Counted from the first letter of the stretch, positions 36,787-45,647 are shown. The stretch: DNA of 64,000 bases from Streptomyces sp. A2-16 (GCF_018128905.1 NZ_CP063808.1:1550001-1614000); one strand, 5' to 3'. The notes: generated by a model not told the origin, from the sequence alone. A program made the numbers and translations.

Positions 36787-37190
36787 CGAACAGGCCCGAG
36801 CTCCCGGTCCGCGGCGGCGACCGCAAGGCCGCCCGGGTACGCCCGTACTCGCTCACCGGCGGCCGTACCCGCTTCGGCCACGTCCTGCTCGTGGAGACGT
36901 TCGTCGCGGCTCTCGAAGCTCCCGAGGAGCGCAAGGAGCTGACCAACGGCTCGCTGCGCTCCACGGTCATGCCGGAGCTGCGGGCCATCGTCGAACTGTG
37001 CCGCCGGATGCGCACGGTGGCCGAGATCGCCGCGCTGCTGAAGATGCCGCTCGGTGTGGTCCGGGTGCTCCTCAGCGACCTCGCGGACCAGGGAAAGATC
37101 CGTGTGTACGGCACCGGGACCGGTCACGGTACCGGCCGTCCCGACCGCGCTCTGCTGGAAAGGGTGCTGAATGGACTCCGTCGCCTTTAG
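36783..37190 (+). CDS. DUF742 protein (CvnC type)
   Basis: 135 residues. DUF742 marks: VRPYSLTGGRTRF, then a winged-helix-like region ELCRRMRTVAEIAALLKMPLGVVRVLLSDLADQGKIRVY. The start overlaps the roadblock gene by 4 bp and its 3' end overlaps the GTPase gene by 20 bp, so all four conservon genes are translationally linked. Confidence 0.92.
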   Translation: MTNRPELPVRGGDRKAARVRPYSLTGGRTRFGHVLLVETFVAALEAPEERKELTNGSLRSTVMPELRAIVELCRRMRTVAEIAALLKMPLGVVRVLLSDLADQGKIRVYGTGTGHGTGRPDRALLERVLNGLRRL

Positions 37191-37797
37191 CGACACCGCG
37201 TTCCAGGACACCGACGACGACCTGAAGTCCTGGCAGACGGACCGCACCCGGGCCCCCATCGCCACCAAGATAGTCGTGGCCGGCGGCTTCGGCGTCGGCA
37301 AGACCACCCTCGTCGGCACCGTCTCGGAGATCGAGCCCCTCCAGACGGAGGCGCTGATGACCGAGGCCAGCGAGGAGGTCGACGACCTCACCGGCACCCC
37401 GGAGAAGGTCACCACGACCGTGGCCATGGACTACGGCCGCATCACGCTCGACGACGACCTGGTCCTCTACCTCTTCGGCACCCCGGGCCAGGAGCGGTTC
37501 TGGTTCATGTGGGACGACCTGGTGCGCGGCGCGATCGGTGCGGTCGTGCTGGCCGACACCCGCCGCCTCAAGGACTCCTTCCCCGCGCTCGACTACTTCG
37601 AGAGCTGCGGACTGCCGTACGTCGTCGCGGTCAACCACTTCGACGGCAGCGAGCGGTTCGAGCCCCAGGACGTGCGGGAGGCGCTCAGCGTCCCCCCGCG
37701 CATACCTGTCATGATCATGGACGCGCGGCGGAAGATCTCGGTCCTCGAGACCCTCCTGTCCCTCGTCGGCCACGCGCTGGACGAGACGCCCGAGTAG
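37171..37797 (+). CDS. conservon Ras-like GTPase (CvnD type)
   Basis: 208 residues. P-loop VVAGGFGVGKTTLVG, G3 LYLFGTPGQERFWFMW, the base-recognition motif replaced by VNHFDG, and the closing MDARRKIS. Binds and hydrolyses GTP; probably cycles on the membrane with the kinase and roadblock proteins. Last of the four coupled genes. Confidence 0.93.
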   Translation: MDSVAFSDTAFQDTDDDLKSWQTDRTRAPIATKIVVAGGFGVGKTTLVGTVSEIEPLQTEALMTEASEEVDDLTGTPEKVTTTVAMDYGRITLDDDLVLYLFGTPGQERFWFMWDDLVRGAIGAVVLADTRRLKDSFPALDYFESCGLPYVVAVNHFDGSERFEPQDVREALSVPPRIPVMIMDARRKISVLETLLSLVGHALDETPE

Positions 37798-37841
37798 CCC
37801 CCCTCAGACGCCCGAGCAGCCCCTTAGGAGCCAGCACCCGC

Positions 37842-39095
37842 ATGCGGAAGATACTCGTCGTCGGAGCCGGCCAGTCCGGACTCCAGCTCGCCCTCGGCCT
37901 CCAGTTGCACGGGTACGAGGTCACCCTGATGTCCAACCGGACGGCGGACGAGATCCGTTCCGGCCGGGTCATGTCGACGCAGTGCATGTTCCACACGGCA
38001 CTCCAGCACGAGCGCGATCTCCAGCTGAACTTCTGGGAGTCCCAGGCCCCGAAGATCGAGGGACTCGGCGTCTCGGTGGCGGCCCCCGGCTCGTTCGACC
38101 CGGGGCCCTCGCAGCGCGCGATCGACTGGCTGGGCAGCCTCGACGGGTACGCGCAGTCGGTCGACCAGCGGGTGAAGATGGCCGGCTGGATGGAGACGTT
38201 CGCGCAGCGCGGCGGCCAGCTCGTCATCCACGGCGCGGCGGTCGGCGACCTCGACTACTTCTCCCGCACCTACGACCTCGTGCTGGTCTCGGCGGGCAAG
38301 GGCGAACTGGTGTCGATGTTCGCCCGCGACCCGGAGCGCTCCCCGTACAGCGAGCCGCAGCGCGCGCTCGCCGTCTCCTACGTCCACGGCCTGGGCCCGC
38401 GCCCCGAGCACCCGGACACCGAGGCCGTACGGTGCAACCTCGTCCCCGGCGTCGGCGAACTGTTCGTCATGCCGACGCTCACCACCTCGGGACGCGCCGA
38501 CATCCTCTTCTGGGAGGGCATACCCGGCGGCCCGCTCGACGTCTTCAACGGCGTGAAGGACCCGGCGGAACACCTCTCCCTGACCCTGGAACTCATGGAG
38601 AAGTTCCTGCCCTGGGAGTACGCGCGCGCCACGCACGTCGAACTCACGGACGCCGGCGCCACCCTGGCCGGCCGCTACGCGCCCACCGTGCGCAATCCGA
38701 TAGGCCGCCTGCCCGGTGGGGGACTGGTCCTGGGCGTGGCCGACGTCGTCGTCGCCAACGACCCGATCACCGGGCAGGGCTCCAACTCCGCGTCCAAGTG
38801 CGCGGCTTCCTATCTCGCATCGATCCTCGACCAGGGCGAGAAGGAGTTCGACGAGGAGTGGATGCGGGGGACCTTCGAGCGGTACTGGGCCACGGCCCAG
38901 CACGTCACCAAGTGGACCAACGCGATGCTCGGCCCGCCGCCGGAGCACATCCTGAACCTGATCGGCGCGGCGGGACAGCTGCAGCCGGTCGCGGACCGCT
39001 TCGCCAACGGCTTCGACGACCCGGCGGACTTCGAGAACTTCTTCTACGACCCGGAGAAGACGGGCGCCTACCTGGCTTCGGTGACCGGGGCCTGA
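37842..39095 (+). CDS. styrene-monooxygenase-like FAD oxidoreductase
   Basis: 417 residues. FAD-binding Rossmann motif ILVVGAGQSGLQLALGLQLHGYEVTLMS and the second FAD region NPIGRLPGGGLVLGVADVVVANDPITGQGSNSASKCAASYL match StyA/indole monooxygenase-type enzymes, which need a separate flavin reductase. None is encoded here. ATG 37842 with TTAGGAG ten bases upstream, 44 bases after the GTPase gene, so probably transcribed with the conservon. The substrate is unknown. The 3' end overlaps the convergent NlpC/P60 gene by 28 bp. Confidence 0.87.
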   Translation: MRKILVVGAGQSGLQLALGLQLHGYEVTLMSNRTADEIRSGRVMSTQCMFHTALQHERDLQLNFWESQAPKIEGLGVSVAAPGSFDPGPSQRAIDWLGSLDGYAQSVDQRVKMAGWMETFAQRGGQLVIHGAAVGDLDYFSRTYDLVLVSAGKGELVSMFARDPERSPYSEPQRALAVSYVHGLGPRPEHPDTEAVRCNLVPGVGELFVMPTLTTSGRADILFWEGIPGGPLDVFNGVKDPAEHLSLTLELMEKFLPWEYARATHVELTDAGATLAGRYAPTVRNPIGRLPGGGLVLGVADVVVANDPITGQGSNSASKCAASYLASILDQGEKEFDEEWMRGTFERYWATAQHVTKWTNAMLGPPPEHILNLIGAAGQLQPVADRFANGFDDPADFENFFYDPEKTGAYLASVTGA

Positions 39096-40210
39096 CCGTC
39101 GTCGGGGGCGGGGAGCGCCGGCGGCTGCGCGTGTGTCGTGGCCGGTCGCCCGGTTCCCCGCGCCCCCGATGGGTCATCCGGACGGACGGCTCCGAGGATC
39201 GGGTGGGACGCGATCGGGGAGACCTTCACCTTCTCGCCCGTTCTCGGGGCCTCGATGACGTGCCCCTTGCCCACGTACATCGCCACGTGCGTGGCCTCGG
39301 GGAAGTAGATCACCAGGTCGCCCGGGCGCAGGTCCTTCAGGTCGACCCTCGGCAGCCGGGCCCACTGCTCCTGGCTGGTCCTCGGGATCGGGGAGCCGGC
39401 ATGGGCCCAGGCCTGGGACGTCAGACCCGAGCAGTCGTACGTCCGCGGGCCCTCCGCGCCCCACTCGTACGGCTTCCCGAGCTGGCGCCGGGCGTACTCC
39501 AGGGCCTTCTCGCCCTCGGCGGTCGGACCGCGCTCCTCGTCGCCGAGGGCGCCCGAGGTCGTCAGCTCCTGCTGGGCCTTCTCGACGCCCTTCTCCTCGA
39601 ACTCGGCCAGCCTGGTGAGCTGTTCGGCGGTGAGGGAGGCCAGGAGTTCCTCCACTCCGGTGAGCTTGTCCCGTACGTCGTCCCGGTCCTCCTTCTGCCG
39701 GGCGGCGAGGGTGAGCTGGTCGTCCAGGGCCTTGCGGGCCTTGCGGGCGAGCTCGTCCGCGCGGCGCTCGGCGCCGGTCAGGGCGACCACCCGCTGCGCC
39801 CGCTCCCGGGCCAACTGGCCGATGACATGGCCCTGTTCGAGAGCGTGCTGGGGATCGTGGGCGAGCAGGAGACGGACGTACGGCGAGATGTCCGTGACGC
39901 TCTGGTACTGCTGCCGGGCCAGCCGCCCCGCGGCACCCCGGCTGTCGTGCAGGGAGAGCCGGGCCCGGGAGAGTTCGGTGTCGAGGCGGGTCACCTCGGC
40001 CCGCTTCGCCCTCAGTTTCTCCTCGGTGGCGTTGTAGGTCTCGGTGGCCTCCTCGGCCTCCCGGTACAGCCGCTGAAGGTCCGTCAGCAGATCGGCGACG
40101 GATCGCTCGCGCGGCTCCGGTTCCGGTACGGCCGCCGCGGGCAGCGGTGCGAGGACGGTGCCGGCCGCCACGGCCGCCGTACACACCAGACGCAGTAGCC
40201 TTCCTGACAC
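39068..40210 (-). CDS. secreted NlpC/P60 peptidoglycan hydrolase
   Basis: 380 residues. Signal peptide (LLRLVCTAAVAAGTVLAPLPAAA), a long coiled-coil region (~40-210), then the NlpC/P60 domain (~225-340): catalytic Cys in TYDCSGLTSQAWAHAG and His in ATHVAMYVGKGHVIEAP. Such RipA/RipC-like endopeptidases cut stem peptides during division or growth. GTG start 40210 with GGGAGG upstream. The last ~25 residues are encoded by a copy of the dispersed intergenic element and by DNA shared with the monooxygenase gene, so the tail is probably not functional. Confidence 0.92.
   Translation of the reverse strand: MSGRLLRLVCTAAVAAGTVLAPLPAAAVPEPEPRERSVADLLTDLQRLYREAEEATETYNATEEKLRAKRAEVTRLDTELSRARLSLHDSRGAAGRLARQQYQSVTDISPYVRLLLAHDPQHALEQGHVIGQLARERAQRVVALTGAERRADELARKARKALDDQLTLAARQKEDRDDVRDKLTGVEELLASLTAEQLTRLAEFEEKGVEKAQQELTTSGALGDEERGPTAEGEKALEYARRQLGKPYEWGAEGPRTYDCSGLTSQAWAHAGSPIPRTSQEQWARLPRVDLKDLRPGDLVIYFPEATHVAMYVGKGHVIEAPRTGEKVKVSPIASHPILGAVRPDDPSGARGTGRPATTHAQPPALPAPDDGQAPVTEAR
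39153..39167 (-). repeat. dispersed intergenic element, copy 3, inside the NlpC/P60 3' end
   Basis: GTTCCCCGCGCCCCC, reverse complement of the element core, forming part of the C-terminal codons (GARGTGR region) of the hydrolase. Confidence 0.55.
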
Positions 40211-40313
40211 GTCATCACCTCCCGTGCGGAGCAGCCCCTCTGTTCCGCACGGCGAGCATCGGACGGCGCCGGCGACTTCGCGCGCCGGGTGTGGGCGGTT
40301 CGGCGCAACCTCG

Positions 40314-40616
40314 TCACCCGTCGGTGTCGGACGGCCTGTCGGGCTTGGACCAGGGCCATTTCAGCCCCTCGCCCGACCTGCCCTCGGGGTCGTACTCGTA
40401 CTTCCACCCCTTCTGGATCCCCAGCCTGGTGTGGCCCCTCGGAACACGGCGGTAGACCAGCACGGAGGGCGGGCCGCCGGCCGCGTCGGGGACGGGGATG
40501 CGGTACGTCTTCGGCGGGTGGCCCGTGGGTCCCAGCAGCACGGGCAGCACCCGGCCGTCCATGGGGCCGCCCTCGAAGGGGGTGTCTTCGCTCTTCACGG
40601 CACCAGTGTCAGCCAT
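40314..40616 (-). CDS. hypothetical protein
   Basis: 100 residues from ATG 40616: a compact beta-rich sequence (GPMDGRVLPVLLGPTGHPPKTYRIPVP, VLVYRRVPRGHTRLGIQKGWKYEYDPEG) conserved in style with small Streptomyces proteins of unknown role. The start lies within the 3' end of the TetR gene (8-bp overlap), so it is co-expressed with it. Confidence 0.6.
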   Translation of the reverse strand: MADTGAVKSEDTPFEGGPMDGRVLPVLLGPTGHPPKTYRIPVPDAAGGPPSVLVYRRVPRGHTRLGIQKGWKYEYDPEGRSGEGLKWPWSKPDRPSDTDG

Positions 40617-41256
40617 CCGCCGCGAGGGCCGTGACCAGCGCGGCGGTCTGCGGGTCACGGTTCGCGGTCACGGAGAGCACGGCGACGAACTGCTCGACCA
40701 GCCAGTCGCGCAGTTCCTCCACGGGGGGCTGCTTGTCCTCGTCGAGCCAGATCAGGGAGGCCGCCTCCACCGCGGTGATCCACATCCGTACGGTCATGCG
40801 CAGCCGCAGGCCTGGTTCGCTGACGCCGAGATGTCTGAGGATGTGCTCGGCCGCGGCCCGTCGTACGCCGTCGACGATGGCGGTGGTCCGGGACGTCTCG
40901 ACGACGCTGCCGCCCTGGAGCAGGGCGCTGAAACCGGCGTCGTGCTCGTCGACGAAGGAGAGATAGCGGTCGAGGGCGCGGGAGAGACGGACGAGGAGGG
41001 GCCCCTCCCGGGGCTCGTCGAAGCACTGCTCCAGCTCGTCGGCGGCGGTCCTGAGCGCGGCCTCGTAGAGCTGCTGCTTGCCGCCGGGGAAGTACCGGTA
41101 GACGAGGGGCCGGGAGACTCCGGCCGCCTCCGCCACGTCGTCGAGGGAGACGTCCTCGGGGGCGCGGTGCGCGAACAGTCCCAGGGCGGCGTCGAGAAGC
41201 TGGGCGCGGCGTTCCTCGACGCTGAGGCGACGGTAGGCGGGGGCGGATGGGGTCAT
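40609..41256 (-). CDS. TetR-family transcriptional regulator
   Basis: 215 residues from ATG 41256. N-terminal HTH: RRAQLLDAALGLFAHRAPEDVSLDDVAEAAGVSRPLVYRYFPGGKQQLYEAAL; helical ligand-binding domain after residue 70. The frame is open further upstream through repeat DNA, which I reject. It is next to, and on the same strand as, the AurF-like gene and may control the diiron pair (inference). Confidence 0.88.
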   Translation of the reverse strand: MTPSAPAYRRLSVEERRAQLLDAALGLFAHRAPEDVSLDDVAEAAGVSRPLVYRYFPGGKQQLYEAALRTAADELEQCFDEPREGPLLVRLSRALDRYLSFVDEHDAGFSALLQGGSVVETSRTTAIVDGVRRAAAEHILRHLGVSEPGLRLRMTVRMWITAVEAASLIWLDEDKQPPVEELRDWLVEQFVAVLSVTANRDPQTAALVTALAADG

Positions 41257-41299
41257 GCCTCGAAGGGTAGTCGGCCGTCCGCGGCGCCGTTGTGGCTGG

Positions 41300-41370
41300 T
41301 CGCGCAGTTCCCGGTGCCCCTGGACGAACTCGGCCGGACCGGCTGAAGGACCGCGGGGAACTGCGCGGCC
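41300..41370. repeat. inverted pair of dispersed elements (copies 4 and 5), likely terminator
   Basis: CGCGCAGTTCCC (41301-41312) is the exact reverse complement of GGGAACTGCGCG (41356-41367). The two copies face each other and can form a long hairpin after the AurF-like gene. Confidence 0.65.
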
Positions 41371-41395
41371 GGCCCCCGCCGGCCCGCACCCGACA

Positions 41396-42334
41396 TCAGG
41401 CCAGCAGCCCCGACGACCTCCACAGCCGCCGCCCGACACCCCTCAGAACACCAATGTCGTCCAGGAAGTCGGTCAACTTCTTCGCCCCGGTCTGCATGAC
41501 CTCCCGCCGGTGCCCGCTTGCGCGGACCTGCGCCAGCGCCTCCCGCTGGTCCAGGCCCACATTCGTGTAGACCTCCGGATTCACGAAGGCGACCGAGAAC
41601 ACCCGCGCGAACTCCCCGGACGTGACCCGGGTGAACTCCTGCGACCACCGCGGAGCGGTCAGCATCTGGCGCCGCAGCTCCTCACGGGCGTACCGCACAT
41701 GCCGGGCCTCCTCCACCACGTGGATCCGCGTCACCCCCCGGACCAGCGTCTGCACCCGCTCGTCCGGGAACGTCAGCCGCTGCATCCAGTCGAGGATCTC
41801 CTCACCGAGCAGCGTCGCCGTGAAGGATCCCGGTGTCGTGGAGATCGTCTTGAACAGCCGTCCGAGCTGCTGGTGCGCCCGGCTGACCGGATACCAGGGT
41901 GTCTCGCCCCGGGAGATCAGCCGCGCGAACATCTTGGAGTGCCGGCACTCGTCCTCGATCTCGGTGAGGGCGTACCGCACATGTGCGCTCGTGGCCGCCT
42001 TGTCGTAGATGTGGCGGCACAGCAGCTGCATGAGGATGATCTCGAACCAGATCCCCAGCGAGGCCAGCGCCGCGGCCTCGTGCTGGGAGAGCAGGATCCG
42101 CTGCTCCTCGCTCATCCGCTTCCACATCGGGGTGTCGTAGAGCGAGACCAGTTCCGGCGGCCAGAACCACTTGCCCTCCTCGAAGGGCGCGTCCCAGTCG
42201 AGTTCCTCGTCGGGGTCGAAGGAGTGCTTCCTGGAGGAGTCGAGCAGTCGCTCGGCCACCTGCTCCCGGTCCTTGAGCAGACCGAGCGCGTCACGCAGCC
42301 CTTCGAGCGCGTCGACATCTGTCAGACTCGTCAT
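41396..42334 (-). CDS. AurF-like diiron oxygenase
   Basis: 312 residues from ATG 42334. Ferritin-like four-helix diiron protein of the p-aminobenzoate N-oxygenase type: ligand motifs ALTEIEDECRHSKMFARL and THIRVVEEARHVRY-like (RIHVVEEARHVRYAREEL) plus a preceding Glu in LSQHEAAALASLGIWFE. Members oxidise amines or related substrates with O2. A predicted promoter TTGACG-N17-TCTCAT ends 7 bases before the ATG, without a Shine-Dalgarno, so the mRNA may be leaderless. Divergent from a second diiron protein. Confidence 0.85.
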   Translation of the reverse strand: MTSLTDVDALEGLRDALGLLKDREQVAERLLDSSRKHSFDPDEELDWDAPFEEGKWFWPPELVSLYDTPMWKRMSEEQRILLSQHEAAALASLGIWFEIILMQLLCRHIYDKAATSAHVRYALTEIEDECRHSKMFARLISRGETPWYPVSRAHQQLGRLFKTISTTPGSFTATLLGEEILDWMQRLTFPDERVQTLVRGVTRIHVVEEARHVRYAREELRRQMLTAPRWSQEFTRVTSGEFARVFSVAFVNPEVYTNVGLDQREALAQVRASGHRREVMQTGAKKLTDFLDDIGVLRGVGRRLWRSSGLLA

Positions 42335-42341
42335 GGGTCTT

Positions 42342-42370
42342 ATGAGACTGGATGTCAGCAAGACCGTCAA
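42342..42370 (-). promoter_or_regulatory. predicted promoter of the AurF-like gene
   Basis: Minus strand: -35 TTGACG (42365-42370), 17-base spacer, -10 TCTCAT (42342-42347), 7 bases before the ATG at 42334. Confidence 0.4.
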
Positions 42371-42424
42371 TCCCTTGCGCAGGACTTGTTGACCCGGCGT
42401 CTACAAAGGGGCAGCCTGCGGGAC

Positions 42425-43552
42425 ATGCCGACTTTCGACCTGTACGCCACGGATCCCGGAGACCCCCACTGGCAGGTGCCGGCGACGGGCATGGCCCGCT
42501 TCAGCTGGGAGGCCATGTTTGTCGGCCAAGAGAACGGCTCCGGCCGCGACCGCCTGCTCGCCCTCTACCAGAAGGGCAAGGACAAGCAGTGGGACGGGCA
42601 GAAGCGCATCGACTGGAGCATCGAGGTCGACCCCCATGACCCCCTCGGCACCCCCGACGAGTCCATCTCCCTCTACGGCACCAAGTACTGGACGAAGTTC
42701 ACCGACCGGGACAAGGGCGAGCTCCGCAAGCACCTCGCCTCCTGGCAGTTCAGCCAGTTCCTGCACGGCGAGCAGGGCGCGATGGTGTGCGCCGCGCGGA
42801 TCGTGGAGTCCGTACCCGACCTCGACGCCAAGCTCTACTCGGCGACCCAGGTGATGGACGAGGCGCGGCACGCGGAGATCTACGGCCGCTTCCTCGACGA
42901 GAAGATCGGGATGCTGTACCCGATCAACGACAACCTGCGGTCCCTGTTGGGCGACACACTGAGCGACTCCCGCTGGGACATGCCCTACCTCGGCATGCAG
43001 GTCCTCATCGAGGGCCTCGCGCTGGCGGCCTTCGGCATGATCCGCGACACCACCGACAAGCCCCTCCCCAAGCAGATCCTCGCCTACGTCATGCAGGACG
43101 AGGCCCGGCACGTGGCCTTCGGCCGCATGGCGCTGCGCGACTACTACAAGCAGCTCACCGACGCCGAACTGCGCGAACGCGAGGAGTTCGTCATCGAGGG
43201 CTGCCACCTGATGCGCGACCGCCTGCGCGGGGTCGAGGTCCTGGAGAACTTCGGCATCCCGAAGGCGGAGGCCGAGGAGTACGCCGAACGGTCCGAATTC
43301 CTCGCCCTGTTCCGCCAGTTGCTCTTCTCCCGGATCGTCCCCTGCGTCAAGGACATCGGCCTGTGGGGCAAACGCCTCCAGCAGGCCTATGTCGACATGG
43401 GCGTCTTCGAGATGGGCAACTCCAACCTCGACCTCCTGATGGCCCAGGACGAGGAGATCGCCGAGAAACTGGGCGCCGAGCGGTTCGCGGCGGAGGAGCG
43501 GGAGCGCGTCGCCGAGGTCACGTCGGCGATCGAGGCGGGCGGCACCCCTTAG
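42425..43552 (+). CDS. ferritin-like diiron protein
   Basis: 375 residues from ATG 42425. Two diiron ligand motifs, LYSATQVMDEARHAEIYGRFL and AYVMQDEARHVAFGRMALRDYY, with additional Glu ligands in FLHGEQGAMVCAARIVE and VLIEGLALAAFGM. The arrangement is like ribonucleotide-reductase-R2-like or fatty-acid-desaturase-type proteins, but the function is unknown. It is divergent from the AurF-like gene with only 90 bases between, so both are probably co-regulated. The frame continues upstream on the opposite gene's shadow, which I reject. Confidence 0.82.
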   Translation: MPTFDLYATDPGDPHWQVPATGMARFSWEAMFVGQENGSGRDRLLALYQKGKDKQWDGQKRIDWSIEVDPHDPLGTPDESISLYGTKYWTKFTDRDKGELRKHLASWQFSQFLHGEQGAMVCAARIVESVPDLDAKLYSATQVMDEARHAEIYGRFLDEKIGMLYPINDNLRSLLGDTLSDSRWDMPYLGMQVLIEGLALAAFGMIRDTTDKPLPKQILAYVMQDEARHVAFGRMALRDYYKQLTDAELREREEFVIEGCHLMRDRLRGVEVLENFGIPKAEAEEYAERSEFLALFRQLLFSRIVPCVKDIGLWGKRLQQAYVDMGVFEMGNSNLDLLMAQDEEIAEKLGAERFAAEERERVAEVTSAIEAGGTP

Positions 43553-43607
43553 GCCCGGCGTGCGGATCCATGAGCCGTGACCGGTCCGCGGGCGCGGTCG
43601 GCCGGTG

Positions 43608-44117
43608 TCACACGGAGCAGCCGAGGTCGTCGGGGATCTCCAGCGCCGTGACCGGCTCCGCGCCCTGCGCCGGGAAGAGGTTCCGCAAGGTGAAGGCGTA
43701 CGGGGTCGGGCCGTTGGTGCGCAGGTGCAGCAGGCGGGACTCCGCCTCGGCGACCGTGGGGCGGTGACCGGCCGGGACCCACCACAGGGCCACCATCGCC
43801 TCCTGGACCCGCTCGAAGAACTCCCTGCGGCGGGCCAGCATCGCGCGGTGCCGGCCCTGGTACATGTACGCCGTCAGCGCCTCGGCGTCCCGCCACACCG
43901 ACATGTTGATGATCAGCCACTCGTCGCCGAACACGGCGATGTCCGTCGCGTCGCCGGCGTCGCCCTCCAGCCGCCAGACGAAACCGTCGGCGGCGTCCGC
44001 GTCGGCGTTCACGGGATCGAGGTTGTCGACGAAGTCCTTCAACTGCGCGGAGTCCAGCGGGGCCTTGAGACGGCCGATGTTCACCTGGGCGAGTCGGTAC
44101 GCGTTGGCTTCAGTCAT
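43608..44117 (-). CDS. DUF3291 domain protein
   Basis: 169 residues. LAQVNIGRLKAPLDSAQLKDFVDNLDPVNADADAADGFVWRLEGD, then MSVWRDAEALTAYMYQGRHRAMLARRREFF and MVALWWVPAGHRPTVAEAESRLLHLR are characteristic. A dimeric alpha/beta-barrel-like fold is likely; no activity is established. Convergent with the diiron gene; 46 bases downstream on the same strand lies the PBP gene's 3' end. Confidence 0.85.
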   Translation of the reverse strand: MTEANAYRLAQVNIGRLKAPLDSAQLKDFVDNLDPVNADADAADGFVWRLEGDAGDATDIAVFGDEWLIINMSVWRDAEALTAYMYQGRHRAMLARRREFFERVQEAMVALWWVPAGHRPTVAEAESRLLHLRTNGPTPYAFTLRNLFPAQGAEPVTALEIPDDLGCSV

Positions 44118-44162
44118 GGACCGAACGGTAGGTCGGTCCTCGGGCGGCGCTCAATCCCCGTC

Positions 44163-45647
44163 TCACTCCTTGGAGTTCAGCACCGCCTCCATCACCGAAC
44201 GCGCGATCGGCGCCGCCACCCCGCCCCCGGTGATCTCCCCCCGGTCCGCCGACCCGTCCTCCACCACCACGGCCACCGCGACGCTGGGCTCCATGTCCCG
44301 CTCGCCCTGCGCCCACGCCACGAACCAGGCGTACGGCGTCCCGGAGTTGCCGATGCCGTGCTGGGCCGTGCCGGTCTTGCCGCCGACGACCGCGCCGGGG
44401 ATGGCGGCATTGGTGCCGGTGCCCTCGGTCACCACCTGGGTCATGAGCTCCTTCAGCCGTGCGGCCGTCGCCGGATGCATCGCCTGCCGCACCGGACGCG
44501 AGCCCGCCGTGGCCACCGTGGCGCCGCCGTCCGTGGTCGTCCGCTCCACCAGATAGGGCGGGCGGATCTGCCCGCCGTTGGCGACGGCCGCCGAGACCAT
44601 CGCCATCTGCAGCGGGGTCGCACGGGTGTTGTACTGGCCGATCGACGACAGCGCCAGCTGTGCCTTGTCCACGGTCGGGTCGAACGTGCTGCGGGCCACC
44701 GAGAAGGGGATCCGCAGCGCGTAGTCGTTGAAGCCGAAGGCGTGCGCGGTGGCGGTCATGTCACCCACCCCCACCTCCACCCCGAGCTTCGCGAACACCG
44801 TGTTGCACGACCACCGGAACGCCTCCCGCAGGGACAGGTCCTCGCAGCCGTCCGACTCGTTGGTGAGCGAGGTGGTGGTGCCCGGCAGCGTGTACGGCGC
44901 CGGCGAGTCGGTCGGCGCGTCCACGTCCGTGACCACCCCCGCGTCCAGTGCGGCCGCCGCGGTGACCACCTTGAACGTGGAACCCGGCGGATAGGTCTGC
45001 CGAACCGCCCGGTTGAGCATCGGCTTGTCCGCGTCGCCGTTGAGCCGCGCCCAGGACCGGCCCACCCCGGGGTCGTTGCCGGACAGCACCCCCGGGTCGT
45101 ACGACGGCGAGGACACCAGCGCGAGGACGCGTCCCGTCGCCGGCTCCAGGGCCGCCACCGCGCCCTTGCGCCCGCCGAGCCCGTGGAAGGCCGCCTTCTG
45201 CGCGGCCCCGTCGAGCGTCGTGACGACGTTTCCGCCGGGGTTCCGTCTCCTGGTGAACTCGTTCCACAGCGGGAACGGCGTCAGCAGCGGGTCCGAGCCC
45301 GACAGGACCGCGTCCTCGGTGTGCTCCAGGAAGGTCGTGCCGTACTCCTGCGAGGCGAAGCCGGTCACCGGCGCGTACAACGGCCCGTCTGCGTACGTCC
45401 GTTCGAAGCGGAGCTGCTCCCCGGTGTCCCGGGAGCCGGTGACCGGCCGCCCGCCGACCAGGATGTCGCCGCGCTCCCGGCCGTAGCGGGCGATGGTCTC
45501 GCGGCGGTTGGCCGGGTTCTCGTCGTGCGCGCGGGCCTGGAAGACCTGGACGCGGGTGGCGTTGACGAGGAGCGCCATGAACAGCAGGGCACAGAAGCAG
45601 GCCGCGTGCCGCATGTAGCGGGTCATGCCGGGGCCTCGGGTCGTCAC
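44163..45647 (-). CDS. class B penicillin-binding protein (transpeptidase)
   Basis: 494 residues from GTG 45647, which overlaps the RodA/FtsW stop (GTGA) and has GGAGA five bases upstream; ATG 45626 would shorten it by seven. One membrane anchor (HAACFCALLFMALLVNATRVQVF), a short N-terminal domain, then the transpeptidase with SxxK in YPPGSTFKVVTAAAAL, SxN in FRWSCNTVFAK and KTG in VVGGKTGTAQHG. Cross-links peptidoglycan outside the membrane, working with its SEDS glycosyltransferase neighbour. This is an accessory SEDS-PBP pair; the dcw cluster is not in the window. Confidence 0.94.
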   Translation of the reverse strand: MTTRGPGMTRYMRHAACFCALLFMALLVNATRVQVFQARAHDENPANRRETIARYGRERGDILVGGRPVTGSRDTGEQLRFERTYADGPLYAPVTGFASQEYGTTFLEHTEDAVLSGSDPLLTPFPLWNEFTRRRNPGGNVVTTLDGAAQKAAFHGLGGRKGAVAALEPATGRVLALVSSPSYDPGVLSGNDPGVGRSWARLNGDADKPMLNRAVRQTYPPGSTFKVVTAAAALDAGVVTDVDAPTDSPAPYTLPGTTTSLTNESDGCEDLSLREAFRWSCNTVFAKLGVEVGVGDMTATAHAFGFNDYALRIPFSVARSTFDPTVDKAQLALSSIGQYNTRATPLQMAMVSAAVANGGQIRPPYLVERTTTDGGATVATAGSRPVRQAMHPATAARLKELMTQVVTEGTGTNAAIPGAVVGGKTGTAQHGIGNSGTPYAWFVAWAQGERDMEPSVAVAVVVEDGSADRGEITGGGVAAPIARSVMEAVLNSKE

